Below are positions 1 to 8,578 of a DNA stretch of 64,000 nucleotides, in pieces. Both the position numbers and the translations under genes were made by a program. The DNA lies in assembly GCA_963780045.1 (NCBI GenBank), contig CAVZZZ010000001.1, positions 1,116,001 to 1,180,000 on the forward strand, given 5' to 3'. A model generated the notes under the pieces. It was not told the origin of the DNA and did no database searches. It saw only the letters and a program-made list of their open reading frames with translations. This DNA is from JANXQG01 sp963780045. Its GTDB lineage: Bacteria > Planctomycetota > Planctomycetia > Pirellulales > Thermoguttaceae. Numbering within the stretch: the stretch's first letter is position 1; each line of letters begins with the position of its first letter.

Positions 1-145
1 ACATCGCGCTCGCGGCGCGCCCCTGCGCCGACAAGGCCCCGGCAAAAAAGCGCGCTATGCAGCGCGGAAAACAGGCCCACGCCCGGCGGCGCACGGCCCC
101 GCCCCTCGCTCGCCATGTCCGCCGCCGCCGAAGCGCCCGGAGACA

Positions 146-1048
146 TCAGCCAGCAGCCGCCAAACCGGCTGCGGAAATTGAACTTCGGCAATCTGGCCGC
201 GCGGGCGCTGTGCGTCTTCGGCGATAGGCCGAGCGAGCTTCTCGCCCGCAGCGCCGGGCGCCGGCCCGTAGATGCGGCGTCCCGCCGCATTGCTTAAGCG
301 GCGGGACGCCGCTTCTACGGGCGAGCGGCAAGTTGTCGGATGGGCTCTTATTCGGCATCGCCGCCGGCAATTGCCGCGCGGACGGCCTCTCGGCGGAGCG
401 AGAGGAGTACGTATTTGGACCAGGCCGTAGGGCGGATTGCCAATCCGCCAGTTGATTCGACGGATTGGCAATCCGTCCTACGCTTGGTGTTGGTTTGTCA
501 TCGTTTGGCACACTCCGCGGCTGGGCGACGGCAGCGCCGCCGATATCGACCGCGCGGGTCGTAATCGCTTCGTCCAGCGCCCGGACGAACTTCTGCTCGT
601 CAACGCGCTTCGGCACGGGCGGCTGCGCAGCAGCAACCGGCGCCGGGTTCAGCGCTTCGAGACAGACCGCAAGCTTATAGTTAAAGCGAGCAGGCGATTG
701 AGGCGGAACGCCCGCCACGGCACGGCTCGTTGCCCAGCTAGAGAGTCGCATAGGCGGGGGGGGGGCACTAGCGGGCGGCGGGATCGCCGTCGCCGTGGAA
801 GTTGCCCCGTAATCGACGCGCAACTGGCCGCGGCAGCACGGAGGCCGCACCAACGAGCGAACCGGCTTGGCCATGTTTGCCGCTTCTCGCATCGCGCCCT
901 GGCAGAACCGCGCTTTCGCTTGTTCTTGCTGCCGCGCGCGTTCGGCCGCCGACTGCGAGTGAACGGTTGCCGGCTTTTGGGCAACGTCATCTTTGCGGCC
1001 CGAGCGCAACTGCTTTGCGGCGTATTGGATTGCCGACAACAGGCCCAT
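146..1048 (-). CDS. Hypothetical protein with two embedded palindromic repeats
   Basis: An open frame of about 300 residues starting at ATG 1048 (MGLLSAIQYAAKQL). The first 60 residues are charged and Gln/Ala-rich, as in a helical or coiled segment; the rest is Pro/Ala-rich and has no domain I recognise. The last third translates two palindromic repeats (265-321 and 427-481), giving the peptide GRIANPSNQLADWQS, so the C-terminus is probably invaded or shifted. Another minus-strand frame running to 55 gives a more protein-like tail (QIAEVQFPQPVWRLL), so a frameshift near 250-300 is possible. A run of ten G (756-765) lies inside the frame and is a likely indel site. No clear ribosome binding site is seen. 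Weakly supported gene. Confidence 0.35.
   Translation of the reverse strand: MGLLSAIQYAAKQLRSGRKDDVAQKPATVHSQSAAERARQQEQAKARFCQGAMREAANMAKPVRSLVRPPCCRGQLRVDYGATSTATAIPPPASAPPPPMRLSSWATSRAVAGVPPQSPARFNYKLAVCLEALNPAPVAAAQPPVPKRVDEQKFVRALDEAITTRAVDIGGAAVAQPRSVPNDDKPTPSVGRIANPSNQLADWQSALRPGPNTYSSRSAERPSARQLPAAMPNKSPSDNLPLARRSGVPPLKQCGGTPHLRAGARRCGREARSAYRRRRTAPARPDCRSSISAAGLAAAG
265..321. repeat. GTAG-type palindromic repeat, family B copy 1
   Basis: A 57-nt inverted repeat with 24-nt arms (265-288 and 298-321, one mismatch) and a 9-nt centre. It begins CCCGTAG and ends CTACGGG. Each arm is itself a small palindrome (GCGGCG/CGCCGC). A close copy of the same length lies at 8498-8554. The form, a GTAG head plus hairpin plus inverted copy, resembles REP/BIME elements mobilised by RAYT transposases. 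Confidence 0.85.
427..481. repeat. GTAG-type palindromic repeat, family A
   Basis: A 55-nt element with 21-nt arms (427-447 and 461-481, one mismatch). The left half is GTAG followed by a perfect hairpin GGCGGATTG-C-CAATCCGCC; the right half is the inverted counterpart ending CTAC. Read on the minus strand it contributes the in-frame peptide IANPSNQLADWQS to the flanking open frame. Confidence 0.85.
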
Positions 1049-1277
1049 GCGTTGACTTTCCAAAAAGAAAGGGCTTTGCCTTTTGAAGCGAACGAGAACT
1101 CAAGACCAGCCGCACGAACAAGGATTCTGCGTAGTATAACCGAGGAACGCGGCGGTAGTCAAGCATTTTGCTGGTGTCGCGGTTTGCTGATTATCTCAGC
1201 GCTCTCGCGAACCGCCGCCGGGATCAATCGCCGCTTGGTTCGCCAGGCCCCGCCGACGTGCATCCGGAAGAGCGGAC

Positions 1278-2084
1278 CTACTTCTGCACTGCCGGCGGCG
1301 GGGTGTACATCTGCCGCGGTTTGCCTGCGGCCACGCGGGTCTTGCTGTACTGCCAGTTGTAGCTCGCCAGCTCCGTCCCCTCGACCCAAGTGCCGCCGAT
1401 CAGCGCCGCGGCGCTCACTGCCAAAAGCACCGTATACAGTGCGCTCACCGCGGGGGTCGTCCAGTACCGGCTCGATCGCCACAACGCGAAGGGAACCAAG
1501 ATCAGCAGCACTGCGCAGCAGATGTTTACAATGAGAGTAGCCGTGCCCGGGCTGTCCACGAAGAACGCGGCGACGACCAGGCCGATCACGGCCACCACGG
1601 AAAGCGCGGCGACGATCGTCCATTCCGACGCACGAATCCACGCGGGCAACTCCCGCTTGGGCTTTGCCGCTTCCTTTTCGCCTTCGCCTTCAGCTTCCGC
1701 GGCTTCAGCCTCGGCTACCGGCTCGGCCGCGACGGCCGCCTCCTCGCCCGCAGTCTCCCCTATAGCCGCTTCGTGAGGCGCGGCTTCCTCGCTCCCGAAG
1801 AGGTGATCGAGGCCAGCGTGCTCGGCGCCGGGTATTTCGGCGGACGAATCGGATATCGGCTCGACTTCAGCCGCCTCTTCGGCGGGAAAAGTGAAATCGG
1901 CCGGCTCGGTAAAATCCAGCTCCTCCAACGGCCCGCTGAAATGGAACTCTTCGGTGGAGGCGTTGATGTCCGCGGCGTGTTCTTCGGCGTGCGGCGCGGC
2001 AGCCTCCGGCTCGGCGGCGAATTCCAAGTCGAATTCGTCCTCCTGTGGATGATGGGAATGGGGTTCGCCCTTGGGATCGCTCAC
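1278..2084 (-). CDS. Acidic N-terminal, three-TM membrane protein
   Basis: A 268-residue protein. I place the start at GTG 2084 because GAGGAG lies at the right distance upstream; the open frame extends further but without a binding site. Residues 1-150 are very rich in Glu and Ala with His/Asp patches and look disordered. Residues about 165-250 hold three hydrophobic segments (around EWTIVAALSVVAVIGLVV, TATLIVNICCAVLLILV and SALYTVLLAVSAAALIGG), followed by a short Tyr/Lys/Pro tail. No enzymatic motif is visible. It is divergent from the beta-helix gene at 2290, with about 200 nt between them. An inner-membrane protein with a cytoplasmic acidic arm is the best description; function unknown. 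Confidence 0.7.
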   Translation of the reverse strand: MSDPKGEPHSHHPQEDEFDLEFAAEPEAAAPHAEEHAADINASTEEFHFSGPLEELDFTEPADFTFPAEEAAEVEPISDSSAEIPGAEHAGLDHLFGSEEAAPHEAAIGETAGEEAAVAAEPVAEAEAAEAEGEGEKEAAKPKRELPAWIRASEWTIVAALSVVAVIGLVVAAFFVDSPGTATLIVNICCAVLLILVPFALWRSSRYWTTPAVSALYTVLLAVSAAALIGGTWVEGTELASYNWQYSKTRVAAGKPRQMYTPPPAVQK

Positions 2085-2289
2085 GAAAAGTCTCCTCGCC
2101 GGTCTAGAACGGCTGTCTCCATTATAGTTGTCCGAAATCCGGTATTCCAATGGAATCCGAAGCAGCGACACCCCCCGCAAGGTGGTGCCATCGGCACGCG
2201 TTTTCTTTCGCATCGTTATGGCTGCTCCGTATGATACATGACGCTGCCGAGAGTCCGACTCGTTTCCGATTCCTTCGATTGGACCCACC

Positions 2290-4371
2290 ATGAAGTTGCT
2301 CCATTTTTCTGCCGCTTTGGCAGCCTCGCTATCCGCCGCCGTCGCTTTTGCGGCCGACAAGGCCGATTACTACGTTTCGCCGCGGGGCAATGACGCATGG
2401 TCCGGGCGGATCCCGGAACCGAACGCCGCCCGCAGCGACGGCCCGCTGGCAACCGTCTCCCAGGCGCAAGATCGCATTCGCAATGCAAAGCTTGCCGGGC
2501 CAAACCGCGCGGGGCCGCTGGCCGTGGCGATTCGCGGCGGAACGTATTTCCTTGCCGAGCCGTTGCGATTCACGCCGGAGGACTCCGGCACGGAACAATC
2601 GCCCGTAGTCTACTCGGCCTACGGCGACGAGCGGCCGGTCCTCAGCGGCGGCCGGCGGATCGAGGGATGGAAGGTCGATGCCGAGGGCCGATGGCATGCC
2701 TCGTTGCCCGACGTGAAAAGCGGACAATGGTCGTTCGCACAGCTCTTTGTCAACGACCAGCGCCGCTTCCGCCCGCGGCTGCCGCGGCACGGCTACTACC
2801 GGATCGCGGGCGCCGTCCCGCCCAGCGCGGCGGCGATGGGCCGGGGGTTCGACGGTTTCAAGTTCTCCGGCGAGGAGATTGGCGCGAACTGGACGAATCG
2901 CGACGACGTCGAGGTGCTGGCATTCCACATCTGGACCGCTTCGCGAATGCGGATTGCCGACGTGAGCGCGGCCAATCGTATCGCGCGCTTTACCGGCACG
3001 ACCCGCGGCACGAGCGACTGGGCCGCCTTCCGCAAAGGCAACCGCTACTTTGTGGAAAACGTCCGCGAAGCGCTCGGCGAGCCGGGCCAATGGTATCTCG
3101 ACCGCCCGCAAGGCGAGTTGATCTACATACCGCGGGAAGGAGAAAGGCCCGAATCCGCCGTTGTTATCGCCCCGCGCCTGCCGCGCCTGCTTGCACTCGA
3201 AGGCGACGCGGCTGCGCGGCATTGGCTTCACCACGTCGTCTTTCGCGGCCTGACATTCGCGCACGACAATTGGACGCTCGCCGCGCGCGGTCAGAGCTTC
3301 CCTCAGGCGGAAGTGAACCTCGGCGCGGCCGTGTCGGCAAGCGGTGCGCGGAACGTCGTTTTCGAGCGCTGTGCCGTGCGGCACGTCGGCGGCTACGCGA
3401 TGGCTTTCGGCCAGGGCTGCCGCGACAACCTCGTGGACCGCTGCGAGCTGGTCGATCTCGGCGGCGGCGGCATAATGATCGGCGCGGCAACTGGGACCGG
3501 CAAACAAAGCTGGAACGCAGCTCCGCGCGATCCGGAGGACGTCGTTTCCGGCCATACGGTCCGCCGCTGCCTGATCGCCCACGGCGGGCGGATTCATGCG
3601 GCGGCCGTCGGCGTCTGGATCGGCCATTCGCCGCACAACCGCATCGAGCACAACGACATCTGCGATTTCTACTACACGGGCATCTCGGCCGGCTGGGTCT
3701 GGGGTTACGCGCCGAGCCTCGCCCGCGACAACGACATCGGCTTCAACCACGTCCACGCGCTCGGTCAGCACGTGCTTTCGGACCTGGGCGGCATTTACAC
3801 GCTCGGCGTCTCGCCCGGCACGCGCATCCACGACAATTGTTTCCACGACATCGACGCCTTCGATTACGGCGGCTGGGGCCTCTACACCGACGAGGGCTCC
3901 AGCAACATCGTGCTGGAAAACAACGTCGTTTATCGCACCAAGACGGGCGGTTTCCATCAGCATTACGGCAAGGACAACCTCCTCCGCAACAACGTCTTCG
4001 CGTTCTCCCAGACCGACCAGCTCCAACGGACGCGGACCGAGCCGCACAACTCGTTCGTCTTCGAGCGGAACATCGTCTACTGGAACAACGACGGACCGCT
4101 CATGGGCCACAACTGGGCCGACAACCATTTCACGCTTCGGGACAACGTCTATTTCAACAGCGGGGGGCATCCCGTTCGTTTTCCCGGCAACCTGACGCTC
4201 GACCAATGGCAGCAGAAGCGGGGGCAAGACAAAGGCTCGATCGTTGCCGATCCCAAGTTCGTCGACGCTGCGCACGGCGATTTTCGCCTGCAAGACGACT
4301 CGCCCGCGCGTGCGCTCGGCATCCATTCCCTTGACGCCCGGCAAGCCGGCCGCGGGCGCCGCCCCTTTTGA
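2290..4371 (+). CDS. Secreted right-handed beta-helix protein
   Basis: A 693-residue protein with a clear Sec signal peptide (MKLLHFSAALAASLSAAVAFAAD). The mature N-terminus, DYYVSPRGNDAWSG, is the usual opening of pectate-lyase-fold/NosD-like parallel beta-helix proteins, and residues about 330-600 contain repeated short turns rich in Asn and His (HDNWTL, RDNLVDRCELVDLGGGG, HNRIEHNDICDFYY, NIVLENNVVYRTKTG) typical of beta-helix rungs. Such proteins in planctomycetes bind or degrade polysaccharides in the periplasm or outside the cell. I see no confident catalytic triad, so the substrate is unknown. The gene is complete and stands alone; the opposite-strand 703-residue open frame is a high-GC shadow. 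Confidence 0.85.
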   Translation: MKLLHFSAALAASLSAAVAFAADKADYYVSPRGNDAWSGRIPEPNAARSDGPLATVSQAQDRIRNAKLAGPNRAGPLAVAIRGGTYFLAEPLRFTPEDSGTEQSPVVYSAYGDERPVLSGGRRIEGWKVDAEGRWHASLPDVKSGQWSFAQLFVNDQRRFRPRLPRHGYYRIAGAVPPSAAAMGRGFDGFKFSGEEIGANWTNRDDVEVLAFHIWTASRMRIADVSAANRIARFTGTTRGTSDWAAFRKGNRYFVENVREALGEPGQWYLDRPQGELIYIPREGERPESAVVIAPRLPRLLALEGDAAARHWLHHVVFRGLTFAHDNWTLAARGQSFPQAEVNLGAAVSASGARNVVFERCAVRHVGGYAMAFGQGCRDNLVDRCELVDLGGGGIMIGAATGTGKQSWNAAPRDPEDVVSGHTVRRCLIAHGGRIHAAAVGVWIGHSPHNRIEHNDICDFYYTGISAGWVWGYAPSLARDNDIGFNHVHALGQHVLSDLGGIYTLGVSPGTRIHDNCFHDIDAFDYGGWGLYTDEGSSNIVLENNVVYRTKTGGFHQHYGKDNLLRNNVFAFSQTDQLQRTRTEPHNSFVFERNIVYWNNDGPLMGHNWADNHFTLRDNVYFNSGGHPVRFPGNLTLDQWQQKRGQDKGSIVADPKFVDAAHGDFRLQDDSPARALGIHSLDARQAGRGRRPF

Positions 4372-4447
4372 CCCGCGACCTTCCGCCCGTGCCGCCGGCG
4401 TTTGAATAATGCCGCCGCCGCGGTCACCCCGCGCGCGCACCGACCCG

Positions 4448-5820
4448 CTACTTACTCAACGAATTCTTGTAAATCTTTCCGTCCTTCATGATGACCGCGA
4501 AGTTCCTTGCGGGGTCTGCCAGCAGCTTGATATTGGCCATCGGATCGCCGTCGACCAGCAGCAGATCGGCGAGCGCTCTCCTCTTGGACCACGCCGACCT
4601 TGCCGGGATAAGGATTGCGCTTGCCGCTGAGCGCGAGCAGTTCGGCGTTGACGCTGGTTGCCATCGCGAGCACTTCCGCGGGCGTGTACCAGCGCGTCAT
4701 GCTCGCGAGAAGTTCCCCCTGACGCTGTGCCAGCGCGCGGGAAAACAAGACGTCGGTGCCGAAGGCGGTCTTGAGCGAATATTTCTTCGCGAGGCGATAC
4801 ATGTTGTCCATCCCCGTGAGCACTTCCTCGAACTTGGCCCGCTGGGCTGATCCTGCCGGAAACACCTTGGCCATCTCCGGCGGAAACGGCTGTGCGCTCA
4901 GCCAGACATGCTTTTCGGCCATCAGCTTTGCGGTGGCCTCATCCATGAGGTGACCGTGCTCGATGCACTTGACGCCCGCGGCGACCGCCCGCTGAATCGT
5001 CTGGGGCGTGTAGGCATGAACGGTGACGTAGGTGTCCCAGTTCTCAGCCGCTTCGACGGCGGCGTGCAACTCGGGCTCGGTGAATGTCGCGACGTCCAAC
5101 GGGCTATGCGGCGAGGCCACGCCCCCGCCTGCCATCAGCTTGATCTGCGACGCGCCCAGCATGAGCTGCTCGCGGACCCGCAGGCGAACCTCGTCGGGAC
5201 TGTCGGCGATCATGGTGGCGCCGATCTGCTCGATGCGAGATCGCGGATCGCCCGCCTTTCGCGGCAGCATGTAAAGTTCGCGGAAGTCGCCGTGTCCGCC
5301 CGTCGTGGTGATCATCGCGCCGCTGGGGTAGATGCGCGGGCCGGCCACAATCCCTTCGTCGATTGCCCGTTTGAGTCCGAAGACCGGTCCGCCCAGGTCG
5401 CGGATGGTAGTGAAGCCGCGCATCAGCGTGTCGGTCGCTTCGGCGGCCGCCACCAGGTTGGTGTAGCCGACGTCGTCGGTGAGCGCCGCCGCGGGTGTCG
5501 GCCGCACAAGCATCGTATGCCAGTGCATGTCGATGAGCCCGGGCATGAGTGTGCGCCCGCCGCCGTCGATCAGCACGGTATCGGCGCGGCGGTCGGTCGG
5601 AATCGGCTCGGCCGAAATGCGCTCGATCTTGTTTCCCCGGACCAGGACGTTTCTCGGCGCTGAGCCGGTCGCTCGCACCGTAGAAAATGCGCACATTGCT
5701 GAAGGAGACGACCGCGTCCTGCTGTGCTGTCGCGACCAGCGGTATGACGGCAATCGCCAAGCAAGACACCAGTCCGCAAATGACGCGCAGCGGTCTTGCC
5801 GTGCGTACGCGATTTAGCAT
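4448..5820 (-). pseudogene. Secreted metal-dependent amidohydrolase, two frameshifts
   Basis: Reconstructed product of about 455 residues. Start ATG 5820 has GGGAG upstream and gives a signal peptide (MLNRVRTARPLRVICGLVSC). The fold is the amidohydrolase superfamily, prolidase/imidazolonepropionase-like branch: metal ligands HWH in GLIDMHWHTM, the bridging lysine region IKLMAGGG, His in YVTVHAYT and CIEHGHL, and the Asp in FGTDVL. The reading frame changes near 5655-5662 (after DRLSA, before RNVLVRG) and again near 4575 (after VGVVQE, before ALADLLLVDG); each is a one-nucleotide shift, and the proper C-terminus ends at TAG 4448. Sequence on both sides of each shift is fully conserved in character, so sequencing indels are as likely as true decay. 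Confidence 0.8.
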
Positions 5821-5994
5821 AAAGGCTCCCTTCGTCATAGCTGCATCTCCGATCGAGGTCGGCAAATCCAGAACTACCAACCGGACCATTATACGCACGC
5901 CGAGGACGTCCGCGGTATGACGGCGGCGTTGGAACTTGCATTCCAGCCACATTATCTTGGGTCGCCAGAGGTCCGGTCAGCAGCCGTGGGCGCG

Positions 5995-6315
5995 TCAGTC
6001 GTCGGACAGGCCGAAGTCGTCATGAAAGAGCATCGAGAGGGCCTCGAGCGCCTCCCGCGCGTCCGGCCCCTCGGCCTCGATGCGAACTTCGGCGCCTCGC
6101 GGGACGGCGAGCATCATGAGCTCGAAGATGCTGCCGGCGTCGGCTTTGCGGCCGTCGTACACCAGTTGCACCTTAGAGATGAACCGGCCAACCGTTTTTG
6201 CAATTGCCGCGCAGGGACGGACATGCAGACCCGCGAGATGATCCACCCTCAACCGGCGCGTCAGGCGTGCCGATTGGTTATTCGCTGGGTCCAGAGATTG
6301 AATCATCGCGATCAT
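5995..6315 (-). CDS. HPr-family phosphocarrier protein
   Basis: HPr/NPr-like phosphocarrier. The active-site motif GLHVRPCAAI holds the histidine phosphorylated by PTS Enzyme I, and DAGSIFELMMLAVPRG corresponds to the region of the regulatory serine and the following helix. The core from the first strand to the end is about 85 residues, the normal HPr length; a 20-residue N-terminal extension comes with the ATG at 6315 (alternative ATG 6306, or GTG 6378). No PTS Enzyme I or II genes are nearby, so, as in many bacteria lacking sugar PTS, a regulatory role is likely, but that is inference. Cytoplasmic. Divergent from the gene at 6558. Confidence 0.85.
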   Translation of the reverse strand: MIAMIQSLDPANNQSARLTRRLRVDHLAGLHVRPCAAIAKTVGRFISKVQLVYDGRKADAGSIFELMMLAVPRGAEVRIEAEGPDAREALEALSMLFHDDFGLSDD

Positions 6316-6557
6316 ATCTTGATAGAGATCCGGCTGCGTGCCGGGCAGCGCATTGTCCGCAACTAATAACACAGACACGGCCGCGGGTTCAAAGGTTCGT
6401 ACTGTCCGCGGCGGGCATGCCGAGCTGGCTTGAATGGCCTTCCGCCGTCAGCCGGCGCGTTGCTGGCAATACGCCGCCTTTTTGGGTAGAATCCTGCTCG
6501 GAGGCTGTCGCCTCGCTATTCGCCTTTCCACGACCCTTTCTTGAAAGGATGAAACTG

Positions 6558-7115
6558 ATGCCGCTCAAAGACCAAGACCTCGCCCCGTTGTTTCTCCCAG
6601 GCACGATTCGCCTGCCCTCGCCGTTTCCCGCCGTCGGGGATCTGGAGCTTCAGAAAGAAGGCGCGAAGTACGACGGAGTTGAGAGGCCCGGCGCACTGTT
6701 GATCGTCCGCCGGCGAATTTGGCCTGCGACGAAGGTGTCCTGGACCATCCGCGTGGAATGCGTCTCGGCGATTCTGTTGACCAAGGGCTCCAAGCTGGTC
6801 CCCGCCGCGGCAAAATGGGTCTTCACCCCATCCGTGCCCAAGCTGAAATCCATCGCGGCGGCAAAGATTGCGAAGGGGATCGTTTTTGTGCCCGAAGACG
6901 CCCCGGTCTTAATGCGCCTTGAGTTTGGAACAACCGCAAGCGAGAGCGCCGATTATCCGATTCCCGGATTGATGCGCGGAGAAAGGCGCGGCTGCGATCC
7001 TTGCTGTTGCTGCTGCTGCAATCCTTGCTGCTGCGGCTGCGATCCCGACCGCGGCTGGGATCCTGAATCGGGCTTCTCCTACGAGGGCGTCATGGAGGGG
7101 CCGGACGAAAGCTAA
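6558..7115 (+). CDS. Hypothetical protein with a dense C-terminal cysteine cluster
   Basis: A 185-residue protein; ATG 6558 is preferred over ATG 6549 because AAGGA then lies 8 nt upstream. Residues 1-135 are a mixed alpha/beta stretch without a recognised family. Near residues 150-165 there are eleven cysteines in a row of short spacings (CDPCCCCCCNPCCCGCD), followed by an acidic tail. There is no signal peptide and no membrane segment. The cluster suggests metal (zinc or copper) binding or Fe-S sequestration, by analogy with metallothionein-like tails, but this is inference. It is 5 nt upstream of the glycosyltransferase at 7121, which has its own Cys cluster, so the two are probably co-transcribed and may work together. 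Confidence 0.65.
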   Translation: MPLKDQDLAPLFLPGTIRLPSPFPAVGDLELQKEGAKYDGVERPGALLIVRRRIWPATKVSWTIRVECVSAILLTKGSKLVPAAAKWVFTPSVPKLKSIAAAKIAKGIVFVPEDAPVLMRLEFGTTASESADYPIPGLMRGERRGCDPCCCCCCNPCCCGCDPDRGWDPESGFSYEGVMEGPDES

Positions 7116-7120
7116 GCACC

Positions 7121-8503
7121 ATGGCGATCGACGTTGACGTAATCATCTTGAGCAGGGCAGACGAGCCGCTGCCGAGGGAGGTCGAGCAGGGGCTGGCCGG
7201 CCAAGAGGGCATACATATGCACGTGCATCGCGTGCTGGGGAGTCCTCGCCCGGACGATCCCTGTCGCTGGGAAGCAATCGCTCGCGGCCGCAACGTCGGC
7301 AAGCGGCTTGGCTCTTCGCCGTGGCTCATGTTCGTGGACGACGACGTCGTCTTGGCCAAAGACTGCGTTCGCCGGCTTGTCCAACGGCTGCGGCGAAGGA
7401 CCATCTACGCGGCCTTGTCCGCGGATTATCTTGGCGACGGTAGCCGGGGGGGACCGGCCGGGCACGTGGCGATGGGCGCCACGCTTTTCCGGCGCTGGGC
7501 TTTGGACCGCATTCACTTTCGCTGGGAAGCCAAAAAGTGCGAATGCCAGTGCTGCTGCGACGACCTCCGCCGGCTGGGATATGCGATCGCGTATGACCGG
7601 GCAGCACGCGCAGTCCACCTTCCGCGAGACAAGCGTCAGTCGCACTTGCACGCCAGTCATTCGCAGCCGCAGGCGGCCGGCAACCAGCAGCCAGAGGCGC
7701 GCATTCTGGCGGCGTTCGACCATCGACATTACCACCTCTTTCGCAATCAATTCCTGAAATCGCTGCGGGCGGCCGGGAACGACGAATGGGTGACGGCCGT
7801 CTGCTATGGACTGCCGCCAAGCCAGCTTCGCAGTCTGGGGAAAATGAGACGTGTGCAGGTCCTTGAGCTGCCGCCCAACAAAACGTGCCCTCCCATTCGC
7901 CGCCTGTTGGACTTTCAGACCGTCCTGGCGAAGATGGATTCCGCGACACCCGTGGCTTATTGGGACGCAGGCGACGTCTGGTTCCAAGCCGGCCTGCAGC
8001 CGCTATGGTCAACGATTGCCGCGCACCCCGATCGGCTCCTGGCCGCGCGAGCCGTCCGGTTACCCGCAGAACCCCGCCGTGGCCCAGTGGACGTTGAGCA
8101 TTCGGCACTGCGCCCTCGCGCGATCGCGCAGTTTGAACTGCTCTCGCGCCATCCTTTTCTGAATTCGGGCTTCGGGGCGGGGACGGCCGGGGCGATGCTG
8201 CGGTACCTCGGTTACGGGCACCGGCTAAGGCACTCCGGGGCACTTAAAGGCACTAGTAATTGGGGCGATCAGTTGGTATTCAATCTCTATTGCCACGCGA
8301 ACCCCCAGAGCTGGTGGGAAGTTGGCGAAGAGTGGAACTACTGCCTTTGCCGACGTGCAAAAGGCGAGGTCTACCGGCGTGACGACGGCCGCTTTGTCAG
8401 CCCGGCGGGCAAACGGATCTGCGTCGTCCACGGCAATGCCCATACCTTGCCGCGAATTCCACGTCAGCGACAACTGGTTTCGAACCTATCCCAAAACCCG
8501 TAG
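7121..8503 (+). CDS. Two-domain GT-A type glycosyltransferase
   Basis: A 460-residue cytoplasmic protein. The N-terminal half looks like family 2 glycosyltransferase: VDVIILSRAD at the start, the acidic metal/nucleotide-sugar motif FVDDDVVLA near residue 70, and MGATLFRRWALDRI as the acceptor region. It then has a short cysteine cluster (KCECQCCCDD, about residue 145). The C-terminal half (from about 200) starts again with a nucleotide-sugar transferase-like pattern, including YWDAGDVWF (about residue 285) and LNSGFGAGTAGAMLRYL. A bifunctional or duplicated enzyme adding sugars to a surface glycan or protein is plausible. The stop codon TAG at 8501-8503 is supplied by a palindromic repeat (8498-8554), so the ancestral protein may have been longer. 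Confidence 0.7.
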   Translation: MAIDVDVIILSRADEPLPREVEQGLAGQEGIHMHVHRVLGSPRPDDPCRWEAIARGRNVGKRLGSSPWLMFVDDDVVLAKDCVRRLVQRLRRRTIYAALSADYLGDGSRGGPAGHVAMGATLFRRWALDRIHFRWEAKKCECQCCCDDLRRLGYAIAYDRAARAVHLPRDKRQSHLHASHSQPQAAGNQQPEARILAAFDHRHYHLFRNQFLKSLRAAGNDEWVTAVCYGLPPSQLRSLGKMRRVQVLELPPNKTCPPIRRLLDFQTVLAKMDSATPVAYWDAGDVWFQAGLQPLWSTIAAHPDRLLAARAVRLPAEPRRGPVDVEHSALRPRAIAQFELLSRHPFLNSGFGAGTAGAMLRYLGYGHRLRHSGALKGTSNWGDQLVFNLYCHANPQSWWEVGEEWNYCLCRRAKGEVYRRDDGRFVSPAGKRICVVHGNAHTLPRIPRQRQLVSNLSQNP

Positions 8504-8554
8504 ATGCGGCGTCTCGCCGCATTATTCAAGCGGCGAGACGCCGCCTCTACGAGC
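8498..8554. repeat. GTAG-type palindromic repeat, family B copy 2
   Basis: A 57-nt inverted repeat (arms 8498-8521 and 8531-8554, 9-nt centre), the same length and almost the same sequence as 265-321. Compensatory-looking changes keep the stem (GTCTC/GAGAC here, GTCCC/GGGAC there). Its GTAG provides the stop codon of the preceding glycosyltransferase gene. Confidence 0.85.
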
Positions 8555-8578
8555 CAGCAGCGGATTTCGGATAAGTTC

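Noticed and set aside
756..765. Phase-variable poly-G tract
   Set aside because: A run of ten G could vary, but the surrounding gene is too weakly supported to claim phase variation.
2329..4440. A 703-residue minus-strand open frame opposite the beta-helix gene
   Set aside because: High-GC shadow; Arg/Val/Asp composition, no signal or domain, and the plus-strand product has a clear signal peptide and fold.
5650..5665. Programmed frameshifting in the amidohydrolase
   Set aside because: No slippery heptamer or downstream structure is seen, and the window shows the same type of break in many unrelated genes.
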